Source: Shewanella glacialipiscicola
GTDB lineage: Bacteria; Pseudomonadota; Gammaproteobacteria; Enterobacterales; Shewanellaceae
DNA length: 64,000 nt
Reading direction: 5' to 3'
NCBI RefSeq assembly: GCF_023283485.1
Contig: NZ_JAKILU010000006.1
Location: forward strand, 124,001 to 188,000
Part shown: positions 20,214 through 29,782 of the stretch, one piece after another
Numbering within the stretch: position 1 is the first letter of the stretch
How the letters are laid out: each line of letters opens with the position of its first letter
The notes under the pieces: model-generated
Databases searched by the model: none
What the model was told of the DNA's origin: nothing
What the model saw: only the letters and a program-made list of their open reading frames with translations
Program-made: the position numbers and the translations under genes

Positions 20214-21242
20214 TCAAACTTTTACTTGTTGAGCTAAACAAATTTGCTCCGCAAGTTGTTTGGCATTTTCCCAGCGAGCCGTATTAGCCAGTGCCGCTGC
20301 AGTTTGTGCGGTATTAGGTTTGAGCAATCTTGCAGGATATTGCGGCGCGTTTGCAGGCCAGCTAAAGCCATCCAGAAGCGACATTACGCCAGCATTATCA
20401 TTACACACCAAAATCATATCGCAGCCTGCAGCTAAGGCGGCGCTGGCCCTTGCACGGTAATCGCCGGCAAACCCAGCACCTTGCATGCCTAAATCATCGG
20501 AGAAAATCACCCCGTTAAACCCGAGCTCTTTACGCAGCACTTGTTTTAACCAGTATTGCGAAAAACCCGCAGAGTTTGGGTCGACCTTAGGGTAAACCAC
20601 ATGTGCTGGCATAACGCCTAATAATTTATCTTTTGCGATCAGCTCTTTAAACGGCAAAATATCTTTTGCAAAAATAGCATCGGCATCACGCTCATCAATA
20701 GGTTTCTCGTAGTGAGAATCCGCCACTACACTGCCGTGTCCAGGGAAATGTTTACCCACTGCGCCCATTCCCGCAGCCGCCATTCCTTCAATAAAGCTTT
20801 CTGCCAGGGCAATCACCTCGGCAGGCTCTGGGCTAAAGCTGCGTTTGCCTATCACTTGGCTAACGCCGTTTAAGTCTAATACTGGCGCAAAACTTAAGTC
20901 GATATCACAGGCCAATAATTCAATCGCCATTAAAAAGCCGAGTTCACAGACCCAACGTTTTGCCAGTACCATATCGCCCTTCGCCGCGGGTAAAATGTCA
21001 CCCATGGTAGGAATGAGGGTAAAGCCATCGCGAAAACGTTGCACACGGCCCCCCTCGTGATCGACCGCTATCAGTATCTCAGGACGAATTTGACGTATCT
21101 GTTGTACGAGGCGACACAGTTGATCGCGGCTCGAAAAATTACGAGAAAATAAAATTAAACCGCCAACCTGTGGATGACGTAACATCTCAGATTCTGCTTC
21201 ACTTACGTCCAATGCGAGTAGATCTAACATTAAATAACTCAT
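20214..21242 (-). CDS. nagZ: Beta-N-acetylhexosaminidase NagZ
   Basis: Cytosolic glycoside hydrolase family 3 enzyme that removes GlcNAc from anhydromuropeptides in peptidoglycan recycling, so it influences AmpC induction where that system exists. The 342-residue protein has the diagnostic KHFPGHGSVVADSH motif near residue 163, whose D and H supply the catalytic dyad. It also has VDHEGGRVQRF near 60 and the nucleophile in IFSDDLGMQGA near 247. No signal peptide is present. Confidence 0.95.
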   Translation of the reverse strand: MSYLMLDLLALDVSEAESEMLRHPQVGGLILFSRNFSSRDQLCRLVQQIRQIRPEILIAVDHEGGRVQRFRDGFTLIPTMGDILPAAKGDMVLAKRWVCELGFLMAIELLACDIDLSFAPVLDLNGVSQVIGKRSFSPEPAEVIALAESFIEGMAAAGMGAVGKHFPGHGSVVADSHYEKPIDERDADAIFAKDILPFKELIAKDKLLGVMPAHVVYPKVDPNSAGFSQYWLKQVLRKELGFNGVIFSDDLGMQGAGFAGDYRARASAALAAGCDMILVCNDNAGVMSLLDGFSWPANAPQYPARLLKPNTAQTAAALANTARWENAKQLAEQICLAQQVKV

Positions 21243-21627
21243 ATTTTTCCCTAATAATATTCATTTATACTCAAAAAATAGCCACTCACGTTATAAGTAG
21301 TCTACGCTCACAAAAAAGCTCAAAAAAGCGAAGCACCTACCCTTGTAGCGCCTTAAAAACCGGTATTCTCACTCAAAAATAGCTCGGGAATACGTTCCCA
21401 GTTAAGTTCAGCTTATGCGAACTATAACGAATTAAAAAAACTAATGTGAATTGTCACACTGATCTATGGGATACTGATAGTAGAGTATTACACAGGCACA
21501 TCTTGCATGAAAGAGTGCCTCAATAGACCAGAGTGTTTGCAGAAGATTAACCCGCTTCAATTTATAGCGCGAGCAATCCCATACACTCAAACTAAAATAA
21601 TCATCAAGACACAACAGGACTTCTATC
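21243..21627. other. Intergenic region nagZ/sdaA
   Basis: Divergent gap of 385 bp. An inverted repeat TGTGA-ATTG-TCACA at 21445-21458 resembles a CRP site, but the spacer is 4 instead of 6. No gene or convincing promoter hexamers were found. Confidence 0.5.
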
Positions 21628-23004
21628 ATGATTAGCGTATTTGACATGTTCAAGATTGGCATCGGTCCATCGAGCTCACACACTGTTGGCCCAATGAAAG
21701 CGGGCAAAATTTTTATGCAGCGTCTTACAGACTCAGGTCTGGATAGCCAAGTTGACGAATTAAGAGCTGAACTGTTTGGCTCTCTTGGCCAAACGGGTAA
21801 AGGCCACGGCACAGGTAAAGCCGTTATTTTAGGATTAATGGGCGAAGATCCTGAATTTGTCGATACCGAAAGCATTGATGGCATTTTAGACAGTGCATCA
21901 AAAAATGAAACGCTAACACTCAGTGGCGGTAAAATCGTTAAATTTACCCGTGAACATGGCATTATCTATCACAGACGTAAATCGCTGCCCGCACATGCCA
22001 ACGCCATGACCCTATACGCTTATAGCCAAGGTGAATGTGTTTACGAACGAACTTATTATTCTGTCGGTGGCGGATTTATCTTAGACGAAGATGAAATTAG
22101 CCAACGCAATGCTTCACCTGCATCACCGATTCAAGCTGCGCCGTTTGAGTTTGATAGTGCAGCGCAACTGCTCGAACTGTGTGGCCAACAAGGCCTCAGC
22201 ATTTCATCTTTGATGATGGCAAACGAGCAGAGCTTAGCCAGCGAAGACGAAGTGAAAGCCAAGCTGTGGAATATTTGGCAAACCATGAAAACCTGCATCG
22301 AACGCGGTTATCAAAAAGAAGGTATTTTACCTGGTGGCTTAAAGCTGCGTCGCCGCGCCCCTGCACTTTATCGTCGTTTAAAAGCCGAAGGCCGTAACAA
22401 TGTTGACCCGTTAACGGCAATGGATTGGGTGGATTTATTTGCTCTTTCTGTTAACGAGCAGAATGCAGCCGGTGATCGCGTCGTGACAGCACCAACAAAC
22501 GGTGCAGCGGGAATTATTCCAGCCGTATTATGTTATTACGATACTTTTGTACAAGCAGTAGATATCGATGTGTGTGCACGTTATCTATTAACAGCCGCTG
22601 CGATTGGTATTTTGTACAAGAAAAACGCTTCTATTTCGGGCGCTGAAGTGGGTTGCCAAGGTGAAGTCGGCGTGGCCTGTTCAATGGCCGCTGGCGCACT
22701 GACAGAAATCATGGGCGGCACGGTTGAGCACGTTGAAAACGCAGCAGAAATTGGTATGGAACATAACTTAGGTTTAACCTGTGATCCCGTTGGCGGCCTA
22801 GTGCAAGTGCCTTGTATTGAGCGTAATGCTATGGGCGCAATTAAAGCGATCAACGCCTCTCGTTTAGCGTTACGCGGCGATGGTCATCATAAGGTTTCAC
22901 TGGATAAAGTGATCAAAACGATGATGGAAACCGGTAGAGATATGCGCAGCAAGTACAAAGAAACCGCTAAAGGCGGCTTAGCGGTCAACATTGTTGAGTG
23001 TTAA
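21628..23004 (+). CDS. sdaA: L-serine ammonia-lyase (iron-sulfur type)
   Basis: Converts L-serine to pyruvate and ammonia using a [4Fe-4S] cluster. The 458-residue protein starts [19 protein letters not shown], with the [14 protein letters not shown] motif of the beta domain. The alpha domain carries the cluster cysteines, for example in [17 protein letters not shown] and [14 protein letters not shown]. Length equals the single-chain SdaA/SdaB type. An AGGA ribosome binding site precedes the ATG. Confidence 0.96.
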   Translation: MISVFDMFKIGIGPSSSHTVGPMKAGKIFMQRLTDSGLDSQVDELRAELFGSLGQTGKGHGTGKAVILGLMGEDPEFVDTESIDGILDSASKNETLTLSGGKIVKFTREHGIIYHRRKSLPAHANAMTLYAYSQGECVYERTYYSVGGGFILDEDEISQRNASPASPIQAAPFEFDSAAQLLELCGQQGLSISSLMMANEQSLASEDEVKAKLWNIWQTMKTCIERGYQKEGILPGGLKLRRRAPALYRRLKAEGRNNVDPLTAMDWVDLFALSVNEQNAAGDRVVTAPTNGAAGIIPAVLCYYDTFVQAVDIDVCARYLLTAAAIGILYKKNASISGAEVGCQGEVGVACSMAAGALTEIMGGTVEHVENAAEIGMEHNLGLTCDPVGGLVQVPCIERNAMGAIKAINASRLALRGDGHHKVSLDKVIKTMMETGRDMRSKYKETAKGGLAVNIVEC

Positions 23005-23036
23005 TATCATCTCGCTAATCGCTTAAATCGCACCAT

Positions 23037-23076
23037 AAAAAATGCCGCAACTAATAAAGTCGCGGCATTTTTGTTT
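23037..23076 (+). terminator. Terminator after sdaA
   Basis: Hairpin AAAAATGCCGC / GCGGCATTTTT with a 13-base loop and flanking A and T tracts, suited to both sdaA and the convergent fghA. Confidence 0.85.
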
Positions 23077-23093
23077 TCACTCATAGATACCGA

Positions 23094-23951
23094 CTATGTA
23101 ACACCGATTTCCGGCTTAAAGTACAAGCTATGGAATTTAAGATGTTCCTCAATAAAGCTCGCAATAAAGTAATAGCTGTGATCGTAGCCCGCCTGCATCC
23201 GTACATCTAAGGGGTAGCCCTTAGCTTGCGCGATATCCACCAAGGACTGTGGCATCAATTGGGTGTCTAAAAAGCTGTCGGCTTCACCTTGGTCAACCAA
23301 TACCGGCACTTCGCTAATGGCGAGTTTAAGCAATTCACAGGCATCGTACTGACGCCAATGCTCGCGATTTTCACCTAAATACTCACTGAAGGCTTTAATG
23401 CCCCAAGGTGCATTACTCGGGTTCGAAATCGGACTAAAAGCCGAAATTGAGCTATATCGGTGCGGGTTACTGAGCCCAATCACCAAAGCACCGTGGCCAC
23501 CCATAGAATGACCCGATATCGCTCGCTGTGTCGTCACGGGAAAATGTGCTTCAATCAAAGCAGGCAACTCGTGGACGATGTAATCATACATTTTGTAATG
23601 ATGATTCCACGGCGCTTTTGTCGCATTGAGGTAAAAACCCGCGCCTAGGCCTAAATCGTAAGCTTTATCGGTTGCATCAGGCACATCGTCCCCGCGAGGA
23701 CTGGTATCGGGGGCCACAATTGCCATCCCAAGCTCAGCCGCCATGCGCTGAGCACCCGCTTTTTGCATAAAGTTTTCATCGGTGCAGGTTAGGCCTGAAA
23801 GCCAATACAACACAGGCACAGGTTTATTCACCGCTTCTGGAGGCAGATAAATGGCAAAACGCATTTCACAATTTAGCGACTGAGATTGATGGCGATATTG
23901 CTTATGCCAACCGCCGAAACTCTTATTACAACTGATATTTTCTATGGTCAT
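23094..23951 (-). CDS. fghA: S-formylglutathione hydrolase
   Basis: Esterase that hydrolyses S-formylglutathione to formate and glutathione, the second step of glutathione-dependent formaldehyde detoxification. The 285-residue protein has the nucleophile in SGHSMGGHGAL (near residue 148), with Asp and His further on (the latter in AGYDHSYYFI near 262). WLSGLTCTDENFMQKAG near 50-66 is typical of the family. It lies 128 bases downstream of frmA with an AAGGA site, so the two are probably one operon. Confidence 0.95.
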   Translation of the reverse strand: MTIENISCNKSFGGWHKQYRHQSQSLNCEMRFAIYLPPEAVNKPVPVLYWLSGLTCTDENFMQKAGAQRMAAELGMAIVAPDTSPRGDDVPDATDKAYDLGLGAGFYLNATKAPWNHHYKMYDYIVHELPALIEAHFPVTTQRAISGHSMGGHGALVIGLSNPHRYSSISAFSPISNPSNAPWGIKAFSEYLGENREHWRQYDACELLKLAISEVPVLVDQGEADSFLDTQLMPQSLVDIAQAKGYPLDVRMQAGYDHSYYFIASFIEEHLKFHSLYFKPEIGVT

Positions 23952-24079
23952 ACAAGTCCTTTTAAACTCAACGTCATAAAGTTTATCGCCTCTTTAGATG
24001 GCTGAACAACAGACAGATTTGACTCTATCTGTCCGTTTAATACATCAATCTGAAGCGTCAGTTTAAAGTGTAAAACCGC

Positions 24080-25231
<1,152 letters not shown>

Positions 25232-25416
25232 TCAGAGGTTATTTGAGTAAGTTACATTAACAATAAATGAATAAGTAGATGAGTAAATGATAGCTGTCAT
25301 CCGTTTCAATCTGCTCCCAACATATCATAGGGACCATTGAATAATGATGATTGTATTTGTTTCTCAGCAAGAGACAATCTACTATTTAAGCAATTTATTT
25401 TTACTGAGTAACAACA

Positions 25417-26289
25417 ATGTACTTATGGGATGGCATTTCTGAGTTTGTCGCAGTGGCCGAGGCAGAAAGCTTCACCCTCGCAGCCCAGCGGCTTAATATT
25501 TCCACCGCCCACGTTAGCCGCCAAATCAGTGCGTTAGAAAATCGTCTCGGCACAAAACTGTTTTACCGCACCACACGCAAAGTGTCGCTAACCGAAGAAG
25601 GCACGATTTATTATCGCCATTGCCGTCAGTTACAAACTGGGCTTGAAGAAGCCGAGCGCGCTATTTCTAATTTAAAAGATTCACCCCAAGGCTTAGTTAA
25701 ACTCACCGCGCCCGTGGCCTACGGCGAGAAATTCATCATGCCGTTACTTAATGATTTTATGGTGCAATATCCCAGCGTTGAGTTTAATGTCGACTTAACT
25801 AACCGCACCTTAGACTTGGTTGAAGGCGGTTACGATTTGGCTATTCGCCTTGGAAAACTTGCCGATTCTAGCTTGATGGCAAAACCACTCAGCAGCCGCA
25901 CGCATTATGTGGCCGCCTCACCGAGTTACGTGGAAAAGTACGGCCAACCGCATACGTTATCTGAACTCAATCAACATAATTGCCTGATCGGGAATCATAA
26001 TTACTGGCGCTTTGTCGAAAATGGCCGTGAGCGCAATATAAAAGTGCGCGGTGGTCTGAGTTGTAACAGCGGTTACGCACTAAGAGATGCGGCGCTAAAG
26101 GGCATAGGAATTGTGCAATTACCTGATTACTATATTGAACAAGACATACAAGCTGGGCATTTACTTTCCTTGCTTGACGGTCACCGCGAAGCTAAAGAAG
26201 GCATTTGGGCACTTTATCCCCAAAACCGTCATCTGTCGGCCAAGATCCGCGTATTAGTGGATTATCTTGCCGAAAAACTGATTGAATAG
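25417..26289 (+). CDS. LysR-family transcriptional regulator
   Basis: A 290-residue LysR-type regulator. The N-terminal winged helix-turn-helix spans about residues 4-62, with AAQRLNISTAHVSRQISALE as the recognition region. The effector-binding domain follows from about 90. It is divergent from frmA-fghA over 197 bp, so it is a likely regulator of formaldehyde detoxification in response to an aldehyde or thiol adduct. The target and ligand are inferred from position only. Confidence 0.9.
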   Translation: MYLWDGISEFVAVAEAESFTLAAQRLNISTAHVSRQISALENRLGTKLFYRTTRKVSLTEEGTIYYRHCRQLQTGLEEAERAISNLKDSPQGLVKLTAPVAYGEKFIMPLLNDFMVQYPSVEFNVDLTNRTLDLVEGGYDLAIRLGKLADSSLMAKPLSSRTHYVAASPSYVEKYGQPHTLSELNQHNCLIGNHNYWRFVENGRERNIKVRGGLSCNSGYALRDAALKGIGIVQLPDYYIEQDIQAGHLLSLLDGHREAKEGIWALYPQNRHLSAKIRVLVDYLAEKLIE

Positions 26290-26340
26290 GCTCCAGCGAC
26301 GATGGTCAAGGTTAACCATCGCGGCTAAAAACGGCGCACA

Positions 26341-27630
26341 CTAGCGCCAGTTTTCACGTAAAGTGCAATACAACATACCTAACGCCAAAGCTTGATTACC
26401 AAACCATTCATTTAACGGTATGCGGATATGACGCATGGCGGCAAACAGATCAAATTCACGTAATTGTCCGTCGATCGCATTGGCCATGATCTCGGCCATA
26501 ATGTGCGATGTCGCCAGTCCATGCCCTGAATATCCTTGGCAATAAAACACATTAGGCGACACTTTACCCAGCTGTGGGATACGGTTAATCACAATTCCCG
26601 CCATTCCCGCCCACGCAAATTCAATATCAACCCCCTTTAATTGCGGAAAGGTACGCTCAATCGCGGGCCTTAACTCTACCGCCACGTTTTTAGGATCGCG
26701 GCCGCTGTAATTAGTGCCGCCGCCAAACATCAGCCGTTTATCTGCGGTAAGGCGATAATAGTCCAATACAAAGCGGCAATCGTACACGGCTAAGTCCTGC
26801 GGATTGATTTGCAAAGCGATATCATCGGGCAAAATGGCTGTGGCACAATTCCCCAAAGAAGCAGGAAATAACATGCCGCGAAGTTGAGGCCGCGCGAGTT
26901 TGTGATAGGCATTGCCAGCAATCAGTACGCTATTAGCGTGCACTTTTCCCTTTGCGGTGATAACTGTAGCTACATCGCCTTCTTCAATATCGAGTACGGG
27001 CGAGTTTTCAAAAATTAACGCCCCAAGACCCGCGGCAGCGCGAGCTTCACCAAGGCATAAATTGACTGAGTGCACATGCATATTACGCCGATTGACTAAG
27101 CCGCCGTGATACAAAGGCGAGCCTAAATAGCCTGACATTTCATCGGCTGAGACCAGCGTCATAAACTCGCTCATGCCGCGGCGCTGCGCCTCATCGTGCA
27201 TAGCCTTAAGCTCGTGCATGTGCTGTATCTGGTAAGCGGTTTGGATATGACCAAACTTTAAATCACAATCGATACCGTACTTGGCCACCCGATTTTTAAT
27301 AATGTCATGACCGCGCCAACGTAAATTCCACACATAATCTTCAGCTTCATTGCCAATATGGCGGCGCAGTTGTTTTGTCATCGCCGCATCGCCGGACAAA
27401 CTGCCCGTCACCTGCCCGCCGTTGCGTCCGGTTGCCCCCCACGCAACTTTGTTAGCTTCAATTAGTGCCACCTTGTAGCCCTTCTCGGATAATTCCAACG
27501 CCGTTGCTACACCGGTAAACCCGCCACCGACAATAGCCACATCGACGCGAATGTCACTTTCTAGCTCAGGATAATCAGACTCTTGGTTAATGGTGGCATT
27601 GTAGTAGGAGGCGCAACGCTCTGCTGGCAT
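26341..27630 (-). CDS. FAD-dependent oxidoreductase, gamma-glutamylputrescine oxidase-like
   Basis: A 429-residue DAO-family flavoprotein similar to PuuB and OrdL, which oxidise gamma-glutamylputrescine or other amines. The FAD-binding Rossmann motif VAIVGGGFTGVATALEL is near residues 27-43, followed by AWGATGRNGGQVTGSL, typical of this group. The second ATG of the open frame has AAGGA 6 bases upstream and is chosen as start. No other putrescine-pathway genes are beside it, so the substrate is open. It converges on the LysR gene. Confidence 0.8.
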   Translation of the reverse strand: MPAERCASYYNATINQESDYPELESDIRVDVAIVGGGFTGVATALELSEKGYKVALIEANKVAWGATGRNGGQVTGSLSGDAAMTKQLRRHIGNEAEDYVWNLRWRGHDIIKNRVAKYGIDCDLKFGHIQTAYQIQHMHELKAMHDEAQRRGMSEFMTLVSADEMSGYLGSPLYHGGLVNRRNMHVHSVNLCLGEARAAAGLGALIFENSPVLDIEEGDVATVITAKGKVHANSVLIAGNAYHKLARPQLRGMLFPASLGNCATAILPDDIALQINPQDLAVYDCRFVLDYYRLTADKRLMFGGGTNYSGRDPKNVAVELRPAIERTFPQLKGVDIEFAWAGMAGIVINRIPQLGKVSPNVFYCQGYSGHGLATSHIMAEIMANAIDGQLREFDLFAAMRHIRIPLNEWFGNQALALGMLYCTLRENWR

Positions 27631-27885
27631 AGTCATTCCTTGATGTTGAAAGTTAACTGTTGGAAGTTGATGGCTGAAAGTGAGTGTTGAGCTTTAGTTT
27701 TGGACACGCGTTTTAACACGGCATTATGCCGACAGTTGTTTTATATTTTTTACAATTGTTCAGAATTTGTGAGTATATCTGAGTTGAGATCGAGGTCAAC
27801 ATTGGATTGTGCTCACCGCATGCGGACATCACAAAGGGAGTTGGGCTAGCTCCTGCTTGAAGAACCTGAAATGGAGGAGCTTGAG

Positions 27886-27999
27886 ATGGAAGCTTCTGAA
27901 ATCGCGGCAGCGAAGATTAAGGCGTGGCTCATTTTATCTTTTATGCCTTATGCTTTTTGCTGGTTTAAGATAGGCTTATACGGCGTTACCCTCTTTTAA
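27886..27999 (+). CDS. Predicted 37-residue membrane peptide
   Basis: Small open frame not in usual gene-size limits. The ATG is preceded by GGAGGAG with a 6-base gap, a very strong ribosome binding site. The peptide opens with a short acidic/Ala-rich stretch (MEASEIAAAKIKAW) and continues as a hydrophobic segment (LILSFMPYAFCWF) to LYGVTLF at the end, so a single membrane helix is likely. It ends 22 bases before the DUF938 gene. I recognise no family; expression is inferred from the start site alone. Confidence 0.5.
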   Translation: MEASEIAAAKIKAWLILSFMPYAFCWFKIGLYGVTLF

Positions 28000-28021
28000 T
28001 CTCAGCAACCTAGAGTCCATT

Positions 28022-28675
28022 ATGCCACTAATGCCAATTGCCCAGCCACTTGCCCAACTGCCGTTTTCACAAGCGTGCGAAAACAACAAAGCGCCGATTT
28101 TAGCGGTATTAACACAGGCATTCTCACTCAACCAGCATGTACTCGAAATCGGCAGTGGCACGGGCCAACATGCGGTGTATTTTGCCGCCAATCTGCCCCA
28201 TTTAATCTGGCAAACCAGCGATCAAGCAGAATATATTGAGGTCATTAGCGCAAGGTGCACGCAAGAAGGCAAGCTATCCGATGTAGCGGCAAATCTAGCT
28301 TTACCCATTATCCTTGATGTTACCGCGCCATGGCCGGTGGGCGGCTTAACACCCGAGATTGACGCCGTTTTCAGCGCCAATACTTTGCATATTATGAGCA
28401 AAAACATGGTAGAAGCGTTTTTTAGCGGCCTTGGACTATATCTACCTCAACTTAACACCCTGTGCATCTACGGCCCGTTTAACTATCAAGGTGAGTTTAG
28501 CAGTGACAGCAATCGTCAATTTGATGGTTTTTTAAAACAGCGCGACCCCGCCAGCGGTATTCGCGATATAGAATGGATTTGTCAGCTCGCTAGTGAGCAA
28601 AAATTAACACTTCAGCATGATATCGCGATGCCAGCAAATAATCGTTTATTGCAGTTTGTACGCGACTCACTTTAG
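28022..28675 (+). CDS. DUF938 family, SAM-dependent methyltransferase-like protein
   Basis: A 217-residue protein of the DUF938 family with a class I methyltransferase fold. The cofactor motif I is VLEIGSGTGQHAVYF near residues 41-55, preceded by FSQACENNKAPILAVL, which is the usual opening of the family. The substrate is not known. It may share a transcript with the 37-residue peptide gene just upstream. Confidence 0.85.
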   Translation: MPLMPIAQPLAQLPFSQACENNKAPILAVLTQAFSLNQHVLEIGSGTGQHAVYFAANLPHLIWQTSDQAEYIEVISARCTQEGKLSDVAANLALPIILDVTAPWPVGGLTPEIDAVFSANTLHIMSKNMVEAFFSGLGLYLPQLNTLCIYGPFNYQGEFSSDSNRQFDGFLKQRDPASGIRDIEWICQLASEQKLTLQHDIAMPANNRLLQFVRDSL

Positions 28676-29032
28676 TCATTAAGCTTAATGTTTTATTTAG
28701 GGTAAAAAAACTCAGCACTTTATGTTTACTCCCAGTAAATAATCTCGGCAGAACCCATCTGGTATCGGTCATTTTTTGCCCTAGCGAACGCCCTTACTTC
28801 AGAGCTATAGGTTAAGGGAGTGACCTTACCGCTAAAAACGTAAAAGCGACGACAAAACTCATAGAATTACCATCTTGAATAAACAATAAAGTCATTTTTC
28901 ATCATTTATATGACCAAGTCAGTATTTGCATAAATAGAATTATAGAAAAAAGATTAACTCATTAAGATAATAAACCCTGCGATATAACCTTAATCATAGT
29001 TTTTAACTAAAAAAATATTAACTCAGTCACTT
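28676..29032. other. AT-rich intergenic region upstream of the cytochrome
   Basis: The gap of 658 bp between the DUF938 gene and the cytochrome is AT-rich. I see no gene in it. The part nearest the cytochrome holds an FNR-type box listed separately. Confidence 0.5.
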
Positions 29033-29046
29033 TTGATAATGATCAA
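29033..29046. promoter_or_regulatory. Perfect FNR/EtrA-type box
   Basis: TTGAT-AATG-ATCAA matches the FNR palindrome TTGAT-N4-ATCAA exactly. It lies 287 bases upstream of the tetraheme cytochrome start, which is far for direct activation unless the 5' untranslated region is long. In Shewanella the FNR homologue EtrA and CRP control anaerobic respiration genes. Confidence 0.7.
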
Positions 29047-29333
29047 TATTTTACCACTTTAAAAACTTATTATACCAACGTAAGGCGGCCTAACCCTAAA
29101 CGACCTTAAAAGTAAAATCTATATTTTTATATTTCACCATAAAAGCCATAAATCGCATAGTAATGATAATGAGCGATATATTAAAACTGTGCAATAAAGG
29201 CTTTATAAAATACATCTTTAACCTTAAATAGAAATGTACATCAATAACATACTCACATAATGCAATAAGTGATATGCCGATATGCCGGTTTGAGAATGAT
29301 GATTTAACCTAAAAATAAAAGAAGGAAAATGAT

Positions 29334-29624
29334 ATGTTTAAAAAGATGATGCTAGTCGCTGCACTGTGCTTGTCGACGAATATAATGGCGGCATCACTTG
29401 CCGATAGCCATTCTGAAAGGGCTGATTGTGAATCTTGCCACAAGGATAAGGCGCCTTCTGCAGATTTAGCGTTTGAAAATCAGCAATGTATTTCATGCCA
29501 TGGTGAAATGAAAACCCTCACAGGGGAAGCTCATGCTAAGCATGATGGCGTAGTAGAATGTACGACTTGCCATATCGCCCACGAAGAAAAAGCGCCTGCG
29601 GATTCCTGTAAAGACTGCCATTAA
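29334..29624 (+). CDS. Small periplasmic tetraheme cytochrome c
   Basis: A 96-residue protein with a signal peptide (residues 1-19, MFKKMMLVAALCLSTNIMA) and four CxxCH heme sites: CESCH, CISCH, CTTCH and the C-terminal CKDCH. Heme spacing and the block NQQCISCHGEM resemble both the small tetraheme cytochrome (CctA/STC) and the heme domain of flavocytochrome c fumarate reductase, but no flavin domain follows. It is probably a periplasmic electron shuttle under anaerobic respiration. The last heme motif is at the very C-terminus, unlike CctA, which has a tail. An AAGGAA ribosome binding site precedes the ATG. Confidence 0.88.
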   Translation: MFKKMMLVAALCLSTNIMAASLADSHSERADCESCHKDKAPSADLAFENQQCISCHGEMKTLTGEAHAKHDGVVECTTCHIAHEEKAPADSCKDCH

Positions 29625-29664
29625 TTGACTATCATTATAAAAATTTATGTTGAAGAACGTCATT

Positions 29665-29731
29665 AGGCTAAATGCTGTTTAGCCTAATTTCAACGGGACT
29701 TGCCACCTACTGATTGTAAGTGGCAAGTTTC
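29665..29731 (+). terminator. Two consecutive hairpins after the cytochrome gene
   Basis: First stem AGGCTAAA / TTTAGCCT (29665-29685), then ACTTGCCAC / GTGGCAAGT (29698-29728) followed by TT. Together they probably end the cytochrome transcript and the convergent yoaA. Confidence 0.65.
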
Positions 29732-29782
29732 ATCTACGCTTTAATGTTATTGATATATAACCAGTAAATATCTCATTAACCC

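Noticed and set aside
21445..21458. CRP site upstream of sdaA
   Set aside because: TGTGA and TCACA are 4 bases apart rather than 6; kept only as an inverted repeat.
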